A DNA stretch of 35,746 bases from Fuerstiella sp. (GTDB lineage Bacteria > Planctomycetota > Planctomycetia > Planctomycetales > Planctomycetaceae). Below are positions 1-8,517 of the stretch, one piece after another; position 1 is the first letter of the stretch, and the number at the start of each line of letters is the position of its first letter. The stretch is taken from assembly GCA_022447185.1 (NCBI GenBank), contig JAKVAY010000075.1, forward strand, positions 1 to 35,746, given 5' to 3'. The translations under genes and the position numbers were made by a program. The notes under the pieces are model-generated. The model did no database searches and had not been told where the DNA came from. It saw only the letters and a program-made list of their open reading frames with translations.

Positions 1-435
1 GGTGCAACGTGATTTCATTATTTTGGTTTGAGAAACACAAGACTAAATCAGCTCAAGGGGAGATGTCTGTTTCCGTCCAGCTCCCGTAATACATCGATTG
101 ATGTGTCCCTGCGTATCGTGATGTCGGAAGCAGCAGCCTTCGGTTCACTCATTAGTTTTTCAATCACGGACGATTTGTCCTCATCGCGGCGGAGACGCAC
201 GACAAGGTTCCGATGGTCGGAGTCTTTTGGACCTGTCCACAGAATACGATTTTGGTCGTTGACCTTTGCCACAAACGTACAGCGTTCAATCGAGCAACAA
301 ACAGGAAGCACGCCTCAACTCGATAGGCATTCATCGTTAGTGTCTCACAACGCCTGGTGTGGAATGACGTGGCCGGATCGGTATTTCTGACATCAGAGCA
401 TGGCGTCTGCAGGATCTCTATTGGTATTCAGCCGG
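1..435. other. left-edge region without a confident gene
   Basis: Apart from the weak minus-strand frame at 48-311 I see no supported gene, RNA or repeat here. The 125 bases between 311 and the PhyH stop at 436 contain no obvious hairpin followed by a T tract. Confidence 0.4.
48..311 (-). CDS. possible small hypothetical protein (weak)
   Basis: An open frame of 87 codons starts with GTG directly behind a stop codon and lies 125 bases downstream of the PhyH gene on the same strand. The C-terminal two thirds are charged and could form a small alpha/beta domain, but I recognise no family. There is no clear ribosome binding site, and an overlapping plus-strand frame of 120 codons is equally open, so coding is uncertain. 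It may be a gene remnant or non-coding DNA. Confidence 0.18.
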   Translation of the reverse strand: MLPVCCSIERCTFVAKVNDQNRILWTGPKDSDHRNLVVRLRRDEDKSSVIEKLMSEPKAAASDITIRRDTSIDVLRELDGNRHLPLS

Positions 436-1230
436 TCACTCGGCCAACGTCTTCAGGCAATCGTCGTCGAGAGGCAACAGTGGTGAAAAATCACGGTTGT
501 TGTGATACCACGCACGGTCCGTGCCGGTGCAGGCATTATTCACTGCATTGTAGATCAGATACATAATCGCGCGTTGCCACGGGGAGACATTGTTTGCTGA
601 ACCGTGTACGACGTTGCAATGGACAAAAGCCACTGACCCGGCGGGTCCGACCAGCGCCTCAATCCCATTGTCTGCAGCGAGAGACTTCAATGTGACGTGA
701 TCGATGTGATGCAGCGCATATTCTTTTCCCGTGGTGTCCGGGTGTGGTTCCGAATCAAGCAGACCGTGGCGCTGAGAACCAGGTACGATCAGCAGAGGTG
801 ATCTGGCCACACTGCAGTCGTCGATAAAGACAGCCGCCATGATGCACATTGGTTCAGGCATGCCGTCGATCTTATTCCACGGGGGGTAGTCCTGGTGCCA
901 GTCCCATGAAGCGCCTCCCCCAAAACCATTCTTGGGGTTCAGTCGACTCTGGTGAAGATAGACGTCGTTGTCCAGCAGTCGGCGTACCGGGTTTAACAGG
1001 CGCGGCAGTCGTACCAGATGTCGGAAAGCGTCGCTGTACGTATGAGCCCCAAACGCCAGCCTGACGGCCGTCGGATCGTCTGTTTCACAGACGATTTCCG
1101 GTCCCCGGCGATCCAGAACGTCCGGCACGGCTTTCTGCAGAGCAGTGACTTCGTCGGTATCCAGCAACTCAGGGAAAAACAAATAACCCTGCTGGTCGAA
1201 TTGTGAAATCTGACTTTCATTCAGCTGCAT
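436..1230 (-). CDS. phytanoyl-CoA dioxygenase (PhyH) family protein
   Basis: This 264-residue protein matches the PhyH branch of Fe(II)/2-oxoglutarate-dependent oxygenases, which hydroxylate small metabolites using 2-oxoglutarate and O2. The iron triad is visible: H112 and D114 in WHQDYPPW, and the distal H209 in VHGS. R220 follows at the usual spacing to bind the 2-oxoglutarate carboxylate. The length is normal and there is no signal peptide, so it should be cytoplasmic. The ATG start at 1230 lies inside the end of the upstream Gfo/Idh/MocA gene (10-base overlap), so the two are probably co-translated and act on one pathway. The substrate cannot be read from the sequence; planctomycetes carry many such paralogues. 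The family call is firm, the substrate unknown. Confidence 0.9.
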   Translation of the reverse strand: MQLNESQISQFDQQGYLFFPELLDTDEVTALQKAVPDVLDRRGPEIVCETDDPTAVRLAFGAHTYSDAFRHLVRLPRLLNPVRRLLDNDVYLHQSRLNPKNGFGGGASWDWHQDYPPWNKIDGMPEPMCIMAAVFIDDCSVARSPLLIVPGSQRHGLLDSEPHPDTTGKEYALHHIDHVTLKSLAADNGIEALVGPAGSVAFVHCNVVHGSANNVSPWQRAIMYLIYNAVNNACTGTDRAWYHNNRDFSPLLPLDDDCLKTLAE

Positions 1231-2285
1231 GACGATATTGCCTCAACGTCTACGGGAATCCGGTCCCGGATAGACTTCTGAACGGCCAGCGTGACCGCCA
1301 GCGATCGGGTGCCCTCACGGGCGTCAATCATCGGTCGTTCGTCCTGTCTGACTACTCGACAGAAATGCTCAAGCTGAAGCTGAAGTGGGTCGGCGTGAAC
1401 GACCTGACGCTGCGACATTTTCATCGGATGCTGCCAGTCTGTTTGAGCATTGTCGGCATACTCCCACAACTCCATTTTGGGAAATGCCAGTGACGCCGAT
1501 GTTCCGAGAAAACGGTAACAATTCCGGTCCGCATGAAAGTAGTGCGAGTTCTCTCCTGTTGTGGTTTCCCAGGACCAGGGGGAGGAAGCCGTGTCAGACG
1601 CGAAAATGGAACCCAAAGCGCCGCTTTCAAATGAAATCGCGATGCTGAGTGAGTCCTCGACGTCCAGTTTTCGCACGACAGAGTCCGCAAAAGCGCACAC
1701 CTGACGGATTTCTCCGCAGACAAAACGCAGAGTATCAAATTCATGAATAAGGTTGATGAAATTTGGTCCGCCACCAGGACTTCTGCACCGCCAGTCAACG
1801 TCGAAGTATTCAGCCGGCTTCATGAGTGCCCACAACATTGAGACACCAACCAGCTTCCCCAGCGTTCCACTGCGGATGATGTCTCGCGTTTTCTGAATAA
1901 GAGGATTATGGCGTCGATGATGGCCGATGAGAACTCTGATTCCGGTGTCATCCGAGGCGTGCTGGATACGGCGCGCTGCGGAAAGTGTATCGGCGATCGG
2001 TTTTTCGATCAGAACATGGACTCCACGCTGCGCGCATGTCTCCGCAATCTCAGCATGCCATTGATTGGGCGTGGCAATGATGGCGCCGTCCGGTCTTTCA
2101 CGTTCAATCAACTCTTCAATGTGCTGGTAAAATGGAACGTCAAGCTGCTTTGCAATCCTCCTGCGACCGGAATCAGTATCACAGAGCCCGAGGAGCTGAC
2201 AGCCATCATGCATTTTGATGAGTTCAGCGTGTTTTTTGCCAATCCAGCCGAGACCAGAGACTGCTAATCCGACTGACTTCAACAT
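1221..2285 (-). CDS. Gfo/Idh/MocA family NAD(P)-dependent oxidoreductase
   Basis: The protein has about 354 residues, the usual length. The N-terminal Rossmann fold shows GLGWIG at 11-16 (ATG numbering), followed by a beta-2 acidic residue in GLCD. The EKP motif at 94-96 (IEKPIAD) supplies the family's conserved lysine. The C-terminal alpha/beta domain includes the NLIHEFDTLRF segment, where family members carry the catalytic-site histidine. Members oxidise or reduce sugar and inositol-type hydroxyls. An ATG at 2285 directly follows an in-frame GTG at 2288; I chose the ATG. The 3' end overlaps the PhyH start by 10 bases, implying a two-gene unit that pairs an oxygenase with a dehydrogenase. 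The substrate is not deducible. Confidence 0.92.
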   Translation of the reverse strand: MLKSVGLAVSGLGWIGKKHAELIKMHDGCQLLGLCDTDSGRRRIAKQLDVPFYQHIEELIERERPDGAIIATPNQWHAEIAETCAQRGVHVLIEKPIADTLSAARRIQHASDDTGIRVLIGHHRRHNPLIQKTRDIIRSGTLGKLVGVSMLWALMKPAEYFDVDWRCRSPGGGPNFINLIHEFDTLRFVCGEIRQVCAFADSVVRKLDVEDSLSIAISFESGALGSIFASDTASSPWSWETTTGENSHYFHADRNCYRFLGTSASLAFPKMELWEYADNAQTDWQHPMKMSQRQVVHADPLQLQLEHFCRVVRQDERPMIDAREGTRSLAVTLAVQKSIRDRIPVDVEAISSCS

Positions 2286-2501
2286 CACTGTTCAACTTGT
2301 TGATAAAACGAGAGTTGTCAGACGTGTGAACCGCTCGTCGTGTTTGACCTGTGAGGTCGGTCAGGCCGTTCACCCGGACCCGGTCAAATGTCGTTATTGA
2401 TGCAGCCGCATTCACCGAAGCCGGTTTGCCCGTCAGAGGGGCAAGTCGGGGAACTTTTCTGCCACAAACGAAGTTCTTTCACGACACCTTGGTCGCGCAC
2501 G

Positions 2502-2535
2502 TACCCCTGAGTCACACGGGCGTGACTCAGGGGTA
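2502..2535. repeat. perfect 14-bp inverted repeat (hairpin) behind tRNA-Ser
   Basis: The arms TACCCCTGAGTCAC and GTGACTCAGGGGTA at 2502-2515 and 2522-2535 are perfectly complementary with a 6-base loop. The hairpin starts 10 bases beyond the tRNA-Ser 3' end when read on the minus strand. No T tract follows on that strand, so it is not a textbook intrinsic terminator. It may still be the tRNA transcript's 3' stem or a processing signal. Confidence 0.8.
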
Positions 2536-2545
2536 TTCAGTTGAG

Positions 2546-2632
<87 letters not shown>

Positions 2633-3055
2633 AGATGTGAGATTTGTCGGCTCTTCTTTGGGCCCACTGCCTTCAGCCAAGTAGGTGTTGACCTGGGACA
2701 TTGACAGCGGACTCGCGTCTCATCAGATACCGCAGAAGCAATCCCGATAAATCAAACGAACAATACTCTGCATTTTATCTGACATCCCACCGGAATCGCT
2801 GTTCATGCTGCAAAAATTTGTTGATTGTCACTGAAGAGTACCGAAAGTCAGTATCCAGCTGTGTTGATCGGATTACCCTGAGGTACGACATCAGTTGTCC
2901 GTCATCGAGTCGCGTGCTGCCAACATGGTTGATCCAGGACTGAGTGTTATGATTGCCAAAGCCCGGGAACAGTTTCGTTTTGGCTGCCGCTGTTTAACTT
3001 CAACGAACCGAGACTGCCTGATTTCAGAATTACAGTTCACTATCGTAAACAAGCT
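2633..3055. other. intergenic region, nothing recognised
   Basis: The 423 bases between the tRNA-Ser 5' end and the stop of the HTH-EIIA gene contain only short frames with no protein-like composition. The tRNA promoter must lie in its first part on the minus strand, but I cannot place convincing -35/-10 boxes. No RNA gene or repeat was seen. Confidence 0.5.
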
Positions 3056-3760
3056 TCATCCGTCGATGACTGCGTCGGCTTCGCAAATGAGTGTGTGTGC
3101 GGCGATGCTGGTATCCGCTGCACGCAGGTTGGCTAAGAACTCGGGTAACTGCATCAGTCTGCCTATCCGGGCCAGGACCCTCAGATGAGTTTGAGAATCC
3201 CGGGCAAGGACTAAAAAGAACATATCGGAGAGCGTTCGTCCGGGAGCCCCAAATGGAATCCCGCACGAGGTTCGCCCGAAGGCCACCACAGAATCACTGA
3301 GAGCGTCCGGCAGCGGATTGCGTGGATGTGGAATTGCGACACCGTTTTCGAATCCGGTCGACATGACCGCTTCGCGTTGTCTGACTGCCTCCAGTACGGC
3401 GGCCGGTTCCAAAATCTGCCACGTGCGACCGGCAACGTCTACCAGCGACTGCAGCGTGGACGGTTTCGTGCCGGCGTCGAGCGGTACCTGGACAGTTTCA
3501 GGATGGATCAGTTGTGAAATCGGCGACCGTGGATCCAGTTCTGTTGATTGCTGGGTTTGTTCCATCCGAGCCAAGGCCTGGTCATCCAGATCCCGAATTT
3601 CGGTTTCCAGCCACTGGGTGATCTCCATACGGTTAAAACGCCATTCTCCTGCCACCCGACGGCCGGGGATCTGGCCCCGACTGGCCATACGTTCAACAAC
3701 TCGGCGCTCTCGCCCGAGTTGAGTCATCAATTCATCGAGATTCATAGAATCATGGGACAT
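3056..3760 (-). CDS. helix-turn-helix domain fused to PTS EIIA (fructose/PtsN-type) domain
   Basis: From the ATG at 3760 the protein has about 234 residues. Residues 5-55 form an excisionase/MerR-like DNA-binding fold (NLDELMTQLGRERRVVERMASRG, then a GEWRF wing and a WLE helix). Residues ~80-234 match the EIIA domain of the fructose/mannitol/PtsN class. The phosphorylatable histidine sits in GVAIPHP (H145). Known EIIA-Ntr domains take phosphate from NPr/EI and regulate rather than transport. Fusion to a DNA-binding domain suggests a phosphorylation-responsive regulator. No EIIB/EIIC permease, HPr or EI gene lies in the window, so it is an orphan regulatory EIIA. A GTG at 3802 would add 14 residues with no gain in domain content. 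Neither start has a clear Shine-Dalgarno. Confidence 0.85.
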   Translation of the reverse strand: MSHDSMNLDELMTQLGRERRVVERMASRGQIPGRRVAGEWRFNRMEITQWLETEIRDLDDQALARMEQTQQSTELDPRSPISQLIHPETVQVPLDAGTKPSTLQSLVDVAGRTWQILEPAAVLEAVRQREAVMSTGFENGVAIPHPRNPLPDALSDSVVAFGRTSCGIPFGAPGRTLSDMFFLVLARDSQTHLRVLARIGRLMQLPEFLANLRAADTSIAAHTLICEADAVIDG

Positions 3761-4528
3761 ACAAATCGTTTCGATCGATTCCAGGAGGTAATGCAGAGGC
3801 ACAATCTTTGTCTGAAATCGTCCTTGTCCTGAGTAGACAGTCGTGCACTCACGCCCATCGGTAAGAATTTACCGTCCCAAAGTGCCGAAACTGTACCGGT
3901 TTGTGCTCGAATTACGGATCGGCCTGGGGAATCCTGCCGCATCTCCTTTTAATCAGTTGGACGATAACCAGAACAGGGAATTCAGACGACAAGTTGAGCA
4001 CATCAGGCCTGATTCTGTCCTGGACGTTCAGTTGAGTAATAAGCCGTTCAGCTGTTGAGAATGCTCTGGGGAACGGAGCATGTCGGTGGCCGTTGCCTGC
4101 GGGGCGCGTGAAAATACTGTAAGTCATGTGATATTTTCAGGTTGCAGCCAATAGTGAGGTGCCATTATCCTGTTAGAACAGTGAAAAGGTCGTAGAGCAG
4201 CGTCGCGCGACGGTCACTAAATTCGATCTGTGGCCCTAGCCCAATGAAATGAGTTTCATCGGTCCTCCGTACCGTCAGTCGTTTTTTTGTAATGAAAATG
4301 GCGGTTCTTTGGTCAAATATTGGGCCAGAGATCATTTCAGAGCCTATTCTTCAATATTGAACTTCGACGCTTGTCGTTGTTTCCGTACGCGAATCACCTA
4401 TGGTTCGTATTCATTACGCTGCTCTTTTTCCCTCCGATTTTCTTTCCTTTGACTGCCGTCCGTTTCTCACTTGCGATTCCAGGGAGTCACGGGCTCAGTA
4501 CTGATTTTGTGTGTATCTACGTATCGCG
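3761..4528. other. long intergenic region between divergent genes
   Basis: About 770 bases separate the HTH-EIIA gene (minus) from the coiled-coil protein gene (plus), so both promoters should be here. Frames in this stretch are short, overlap each other and lack protein-like composition. The last 280 bases, from about 4270, are pyrimidine-rich with several T runs. I see no tRNA, clear repeat or unambiguous -35/-10 pair. Confidence 0.45.
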
Positions 4529-6034
4529 ATGAATCTTTTTCATAACTCGCTGCTTCTGTTTCGCAAACCCGTCCTCTCGTTAATTGGATTGGCAGTTTGG
4601 CTCGGTTTGCCCGACTGGCAGGCAATTCAGGATTCTTCGGTTCCTCTGCCCGTTACGTTTGGCCCGTATAGGTTGTCGGGACTGTCGTCACGGGTGGTTG
4701 CAGAGGATTCCCTGGTCCCGCTGCCGTTGCTTCCGGCAACCCGGCTTGCGCCCGAACCTGAGGATCACCACCGGTCAGATTCCGTCTCAAGTGTCGATGA
4801 CACTGATGGCTCTCCGAAATCTCCTGCCTCAAAGGTGAGATCAACTGATTACCTGAGGAGGGAACAATTCATTGCCAGGCTCTCGGTGGTGAATTCACGA
4901 ATCACGTTGGTTCAGGCCGAAACATCGAAAATACGTCATAAAGTTGAGTCACAGCGGCAAATTGAGTTGGCCGAATTGGCACTCCAAATGGCTGAGCGCA
5001 ATCGTGATCGGTATTCGGAAGGTGAATCTCATCGCACACGGGAGTCGCTGCAGAACCAGGTTCAGTTGGCTGAGGAACAGCACCAGCAACTCTCAGAGCG
5101 TCTGGCGTGGTCTGAAAAACTGGCAAATGGTGGTTTAATCAGTCAGGCAACGGTGGAAATCGATGCTTCAGCGGTCAAGGGCAGTCAGTCAGAACGGAAG
5201 GCTGCGAAAGACCGTCTCAAGGTATTCGAAACCATTGATCTCGAACGAAATCGAACTCAGCTGGAAACCAATGTGCTAACCGCTCGGGCGGAGCTTGAGC
5301 TACTGCAACAGAACGCTTCCAGCAGACGTCAGGAGCTTCACAGCAATTATCTTGCAGCCCGGCAGGATCTGGAGATCGTTAAAAGTCGGGAAGAGGAGTT
5401 GAATGGCGCCTTGGCTGCTGAACCGAAACCTGCGGTTGCTGATGCTGTTGAGTTGTCTGGGCAGGCCAGGGAGGTTGAACTGGCCCGAGCGGCGATGCTC
5501 CGGGCGGAACAGGAACTAACGACCATGAAAAAGCACGTGAGCGCCGTTTCCCGAAACGGTGAACGCCTGCACAAAGTCAAATCGCTTCAGCTGGAAGCAT
5601 TTCGTCAGGGGCAGCATTCAGGAACCCTTCATGAACTTTCCAGTAAGATCCGGGTCATTTCGGAAGGCCTTGCAGCCGACGAGCAGCAGCTCGCCTGGTC
5701 GCGTCGTGTCATTCGTAAGGGATATATTACTCCCGCGGAACTGCGTACTGCTGAATTGGCGGTTAACAAACGCAAAGCTGAGCTCAAGAACGTTCGTCAG
5801 CAAAAGCAGATCCTTTCGGAACACACCCTGGAACGAGATGAGTTTGAACTGAGTACGAAGCTGCAGCATGCAGCGAATGAACTGGACCGGCAGGAACGAC
5901 TATCGACTGCCCAAATTCAGGAACTGAAGGTCGTTGCCAGCGCGAAGCGAAGGGCCTGGGAAATTCGGCGGGAACGATTCGTGAGTCTTGGCGGTCAAAC
6001 CGGTGACATTGTTGCCGACGCAGGGGGCCGTTAG
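4529..6034 (+). CDS. HlyD-like secreted coiled-coil protein lacking lipoyl/beta-barrel domains
   Basis: From the ATG at 4529 the protein has 501 residues. An N-terminal hydrophobic stretch (about 14-28) is a signal peptide or anchor. A low-complexity linker follows, and from residue ~110 to the end there is nearly continuous heptad-rich coiled coil. The pattern resembles the alpha-hairpins of periplasmic adaptor (HlyD/membrane-fusion) proteins, but I find no lipoyl half-motifs or beta-barrel domain. LAWSEKLANGGLIS at 192 and LAWSRRVIRKGYIT at 388 head two similar ~65-residue hairpins, indicating an internal duplication. It converges on the TolC-family gene and their stop codons overlap within TTAG, which suggests a periplasmic partner of that channel. 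A GTG at 4511 would add six residues. The structural class is fairly sure, the function inferred. Confidence 0.72.
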   Translation: MNLFHNSLLLFRKPVLSLIGLAVWLGLPDWQAIQDSSVPLPVTFGPYRLSGLSSRVVAEDSLVPLPLLPATRLAPEPEDHHRSDSVSSVDDTDGSPKSPASKVRSTDYLRREQFIARLSVVNSRITLVQAETSKIRHKVESQRQIELAELALQMAERNRDRYSEGESHRTRESLQNQVQLAEEQHQQLSERLAWSEKLANGGLISQATVEIDASAVKGSQSERKAAKDRLKVFETIDLERNRTQLETNVLTARAELELLQQNASSRRQELHSNYLAARQDLEIVKSREEELNGALAAEPKPAVADAVELSGQAREVELARAAMLRAEQELTTMKKHVSAVSRNGERLHKVKSLQLEAFRQGQHSGTLHELSSKIRVISEGLAADEQQLAWSRRVIRKGYITPAELRTAELAVNKRKAELKNVRQQKQILSEHTLERDEFELSTKLQHAANELDRQERLSTAQIQELKVVASAKRRAWEIRRERFVSLGGQTGDIVADAGGR

Positions 6035-8505
6035 TTCGACTGCGGCAGCGCCGCCTCGATCTCGCTGGATTCTTCTTCGGTGGGGTCGTTGTTTGAGCCA
6101 GAGGTGGCTAAAGGCAGGATCTCATCGTCCTGTGATCTGGATGAATTGACGTCTTCAGTCCAGAATCCATCTTCTCTGATGACCATTGTTCCGAGGTCTC
6201 TGAAGAACCTGAGTCGAGCACTTTCATATTTGACCCAGGATTCAATCAATTCGTCCTGGGCGAGGATAATGTTGTCCAGAGCACGGGAAATATTGATGCC
6301 CTGGCTTCCAGGACTGCCTTGGGTGCCTGGACGTTCGCCAAATTCTACTGCCTGATCCAGCTCGCGAGCGGCCGTTCTCAGCGCACGTTGGTTGATTTCA
6401 AATGTCCGTTCCTCTGCTTTCGCTCTGCGCAGGAAACTGCGTACATCCAGCTTGACCTGATCTTCACCGGCCATGTAATTGCGACGTGCACGCTGATAGG
6501 AGATCTGGGCGGCTCTGAAATTGTTTCTGGCTGCAACACGGTCCAGCGGCGTGACTACTTCGATGCCCGCCCGAAAACTACTGTCGTCTGCTTGAAAATT
6601 CGCTGGATTGTTGTTGAGAAGTAATTCAGGAGTATTGATTTCACCTTCCGCGACCAGGTTCAGTGTGGCCTCTAATCGATCAGCTGCGATTTCCAGCGAT
6701 CTCCGTGAGTCCATGACGAATCCGCGACGATTCATCAAATCGTTACGTTCCTGTAAAGCAATTTGAATTGCTTCTTCTGGTGTGTAATTGATCGGTTCCA
6801 GTGTTATGAGGTCGGTCCGGACTCCAATCTGAATTCCAATCAGTTCCCGCGTTGTTCGGAGCAGATCTCGTCGAATTCGACGCATCTCTGCAAGAAACGC
6901 TGACTGCTCTTCTGCTGTCAACCCGAAGACGTCCTGAGTTTTCTCTTCACCCAGTTCAATTGCTGCGGCGAGCGCCAGCAGCCGCGACTCAATTTCTTCC
7001 AGTTGGCTGGACGTGAGTTTGTTGTCCTCAGCGCGGTCGCGCACTTGACTGTTTGAGAGATTGCTCTGCGGAGACTGATTGGTTTTTCTCGCCTGGAAAA
7101 ATTCTGTTCTGGCCCCGGCCAGACGCTCTGTAAGTTCGTCGTAGAATTCAATGAACTGGTGTAGCGACTGTTGCCACTGCTCAGGATCGGGTGTTAATTG
7201 AACATCGGTAATCTGTTTTTCCAGATCCAATAGATCCTGATTGAGAAACTGGAACGGTTCCAGCAGCGTGTCATCTATCTGGACTTCAACATCAGGTGGA
7301 AGGCCCAGCTGAACCTTGAAATTATCGAGTTGGGTCAGGTACGCACGCTCAAAATTAATTTGTCGACGTTTTGCCGTCACCAGACTGCTCTTGAGTTGCG
7401 TTACGTCGAGGGCTGTTGCCCGTCCGGCTTCCGCCAGTTTCTCCAGGTCACTAATCAGGCTTTCAAGACTTTGAACATTGGTTCCCTGATTGCGAAGACT
7501 TTGGAGATAGTAAAGTATCCAGTAAAACCCAACGGTCGGGCTTCGGGCTCCGCGAATCAGAAATGCGAGTTCTCCTCCGCCAGCAGTGCCTGGCAGCGGG
7601 ATGGCCTGTTCTCCCGTCAGAACTGTGACGTAAAAGTCCTTACGGAATCGGGCAAAGGTGCGGATGCCGTACACAACGTTCCGCTCCGCCTGGGTCAGTT
7701 GCTCAAGGGCGATGTTTCGCCCGGCACCAATCATCAACGGTTGCACAATCGAATAAGCCAGTGTTGTCGCTGTACGGGCCTGATTTGGACCGCCGGAGAA
7801 CAGCCACAACGTACTGTTGGCCAGTTCGGCCACAATTTGTCCGCCGGCCGGCAGTAGTTTGCTGATGCCGGCTGTGGCTGGACCAAGACGCAGATTACCG
7901 GCATCGTTGGGTTGATGTTCATAGGTCAATGCCGTGCCGGGTTCCACGCCGTCCAGGTTAAGCGGCCGGATGTCAAAACGGTAACGATTGAGCGTTAGTG
8001 ACAGAGCCTGAAGATACATGTCTTCCAGTTGCTCCTGGTATTCCCGGCTATGAATCAGCCCAAGTTCGATTGCCTCCTGAAAGCCCAGTGTTTCAATCTT
8101 TGGAAGAGAAAACGTGGGAGCCTGGAATGGATCCCCGTCGAGGTAGGTCGGCCACATCGGGTTTTCGACGTGGGCAAGATCGCCCGTTTCGTGCCAGCCT
8201 TTCCAGCCACGCATTCCATAAACGGAATGCATATAAGGATGGACTGCCGGATCGTCCGGCGGCAGAGGGGGCGCGTCAGGATCGTATGGATCGTAGAAGC
8301 GACTGCGCTCGTCGGGCGTAATATTGACGCGCGGAGGTGTCCAGCGCGGATCGTCCATTTTTTCCGCAAGAATCTCGTAAGAATTCCGATCTGCGGCCAG
8401 GCGATATTCCTTACGTGTACAACCGGACCCGCACAGTGTCAGCAGCAGGAGAAGCACGAACTGAAGTCTAATGTAACGTGATAACCGACTGCTGACGGAT
8501 CCCAT
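6031..8505 (-). CDS. large TolC-family outer-membrane efflux lipoprotein
   Basis: From the ATG at 8505 the protein has 824 residues (GTG at 8517 would add four). The signal peptide ends in a lipobox, LTLCGSGC, with lipidated C29, so it should be an outer-membrane lipoprotein. Long helical segments rich in Q, E, A and R resemble outer-membrane efflux (OEP) repeats. One pair is near residues 330-480 (LRNQGTNVQSLESLISDLEK and neighbours); another is in the C-terminal third (APEEAIQIALQERNDLMNRRG-like segment, then the YQRARRNYMAGEDQVKLDVR stretch). TolC channels have about 450 residues; this one is almost twice that, with an extended N-terminal domain (DPYDPDAPPLPPDDP) and a central charged insertion. 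No inner-membrane pump is adjacent; the convergent coiled-coil gene is the best partner candidate. Confidence 0.82.
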   Translation of the reverse strand: MGSVSSRLSRYIRLQFVLLLLLTLCGSGCTRKEYRLAADRNSYEILAEKMDDPRWTPPRVNITPDERSRFYDPYDPDAPPLPPDDPAVHPYMHSVYGMRGWKGWHETGDLAHVENPMWPTYLDGDPFQAPTFSLPKIETLGFQEAIELGLIHSREYQEQLEDMYLQALSLTLNRYRFDIRPLNLDGVEPGTALTYEHQPNDAGNLRLGPATAGISKLLPAGGQIVAELANSTLWLFSGGPNQARTATTLAYSIVQPLMIGAGRNIALEQLTQAERNVVYGIRTFARFRKDFYVTVLTGEQAIPLPGTAGGGELAFLIRGARSPTVGFYWILYYLQSLRNQGTNVQSLESLISDLEKLAEAGRATALDVTQLKSSLVTAKRRQINFERAYLTQLDNFKVQLGLPPDVEVQIDDTLLEPFQFLNQDLLDLEKQITDVQLTPDPEQWQQSLHQFIEFYDELTERLAGARTEFFQARKTNQSPQSNLSNSQVRDRAEDNKLTSSQLEEIESRLLALAAAIELGEEKTQDVFGLTAEEQSAFLAEMRRIRRDLLRTTRELIGIQIGVRTDLITLEPINYTPEEAIQIALQERNDLMNRRGFVMDSRRSLEIAADRLEATLNLVAEGEINTPELLLNNNPANFQADDSSFRAGIEVVTPLDRVAARNNFRAAQISYQRARRNYMAGEDQVKLDVRSFLRRAKAEERTFEINQRALRTAARELDQAVEFGERPGTQGSPGSQGINISRALDNIILAQDELIESWVKYESARLRFFRDLGTMVIREDGFWTEDVNSSRSQDDEILPLATSGSNNDPTEEESSEIEAALPQSN

Positions 8506-8517
8506 GAGATGCTGCAC

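Noticed and set aside
7330..7857. 175-codon plus-strand frame inside the TolC-family gene
   Set aside because: It is antisense to the channel's helical repeats and has no protein-like domain.
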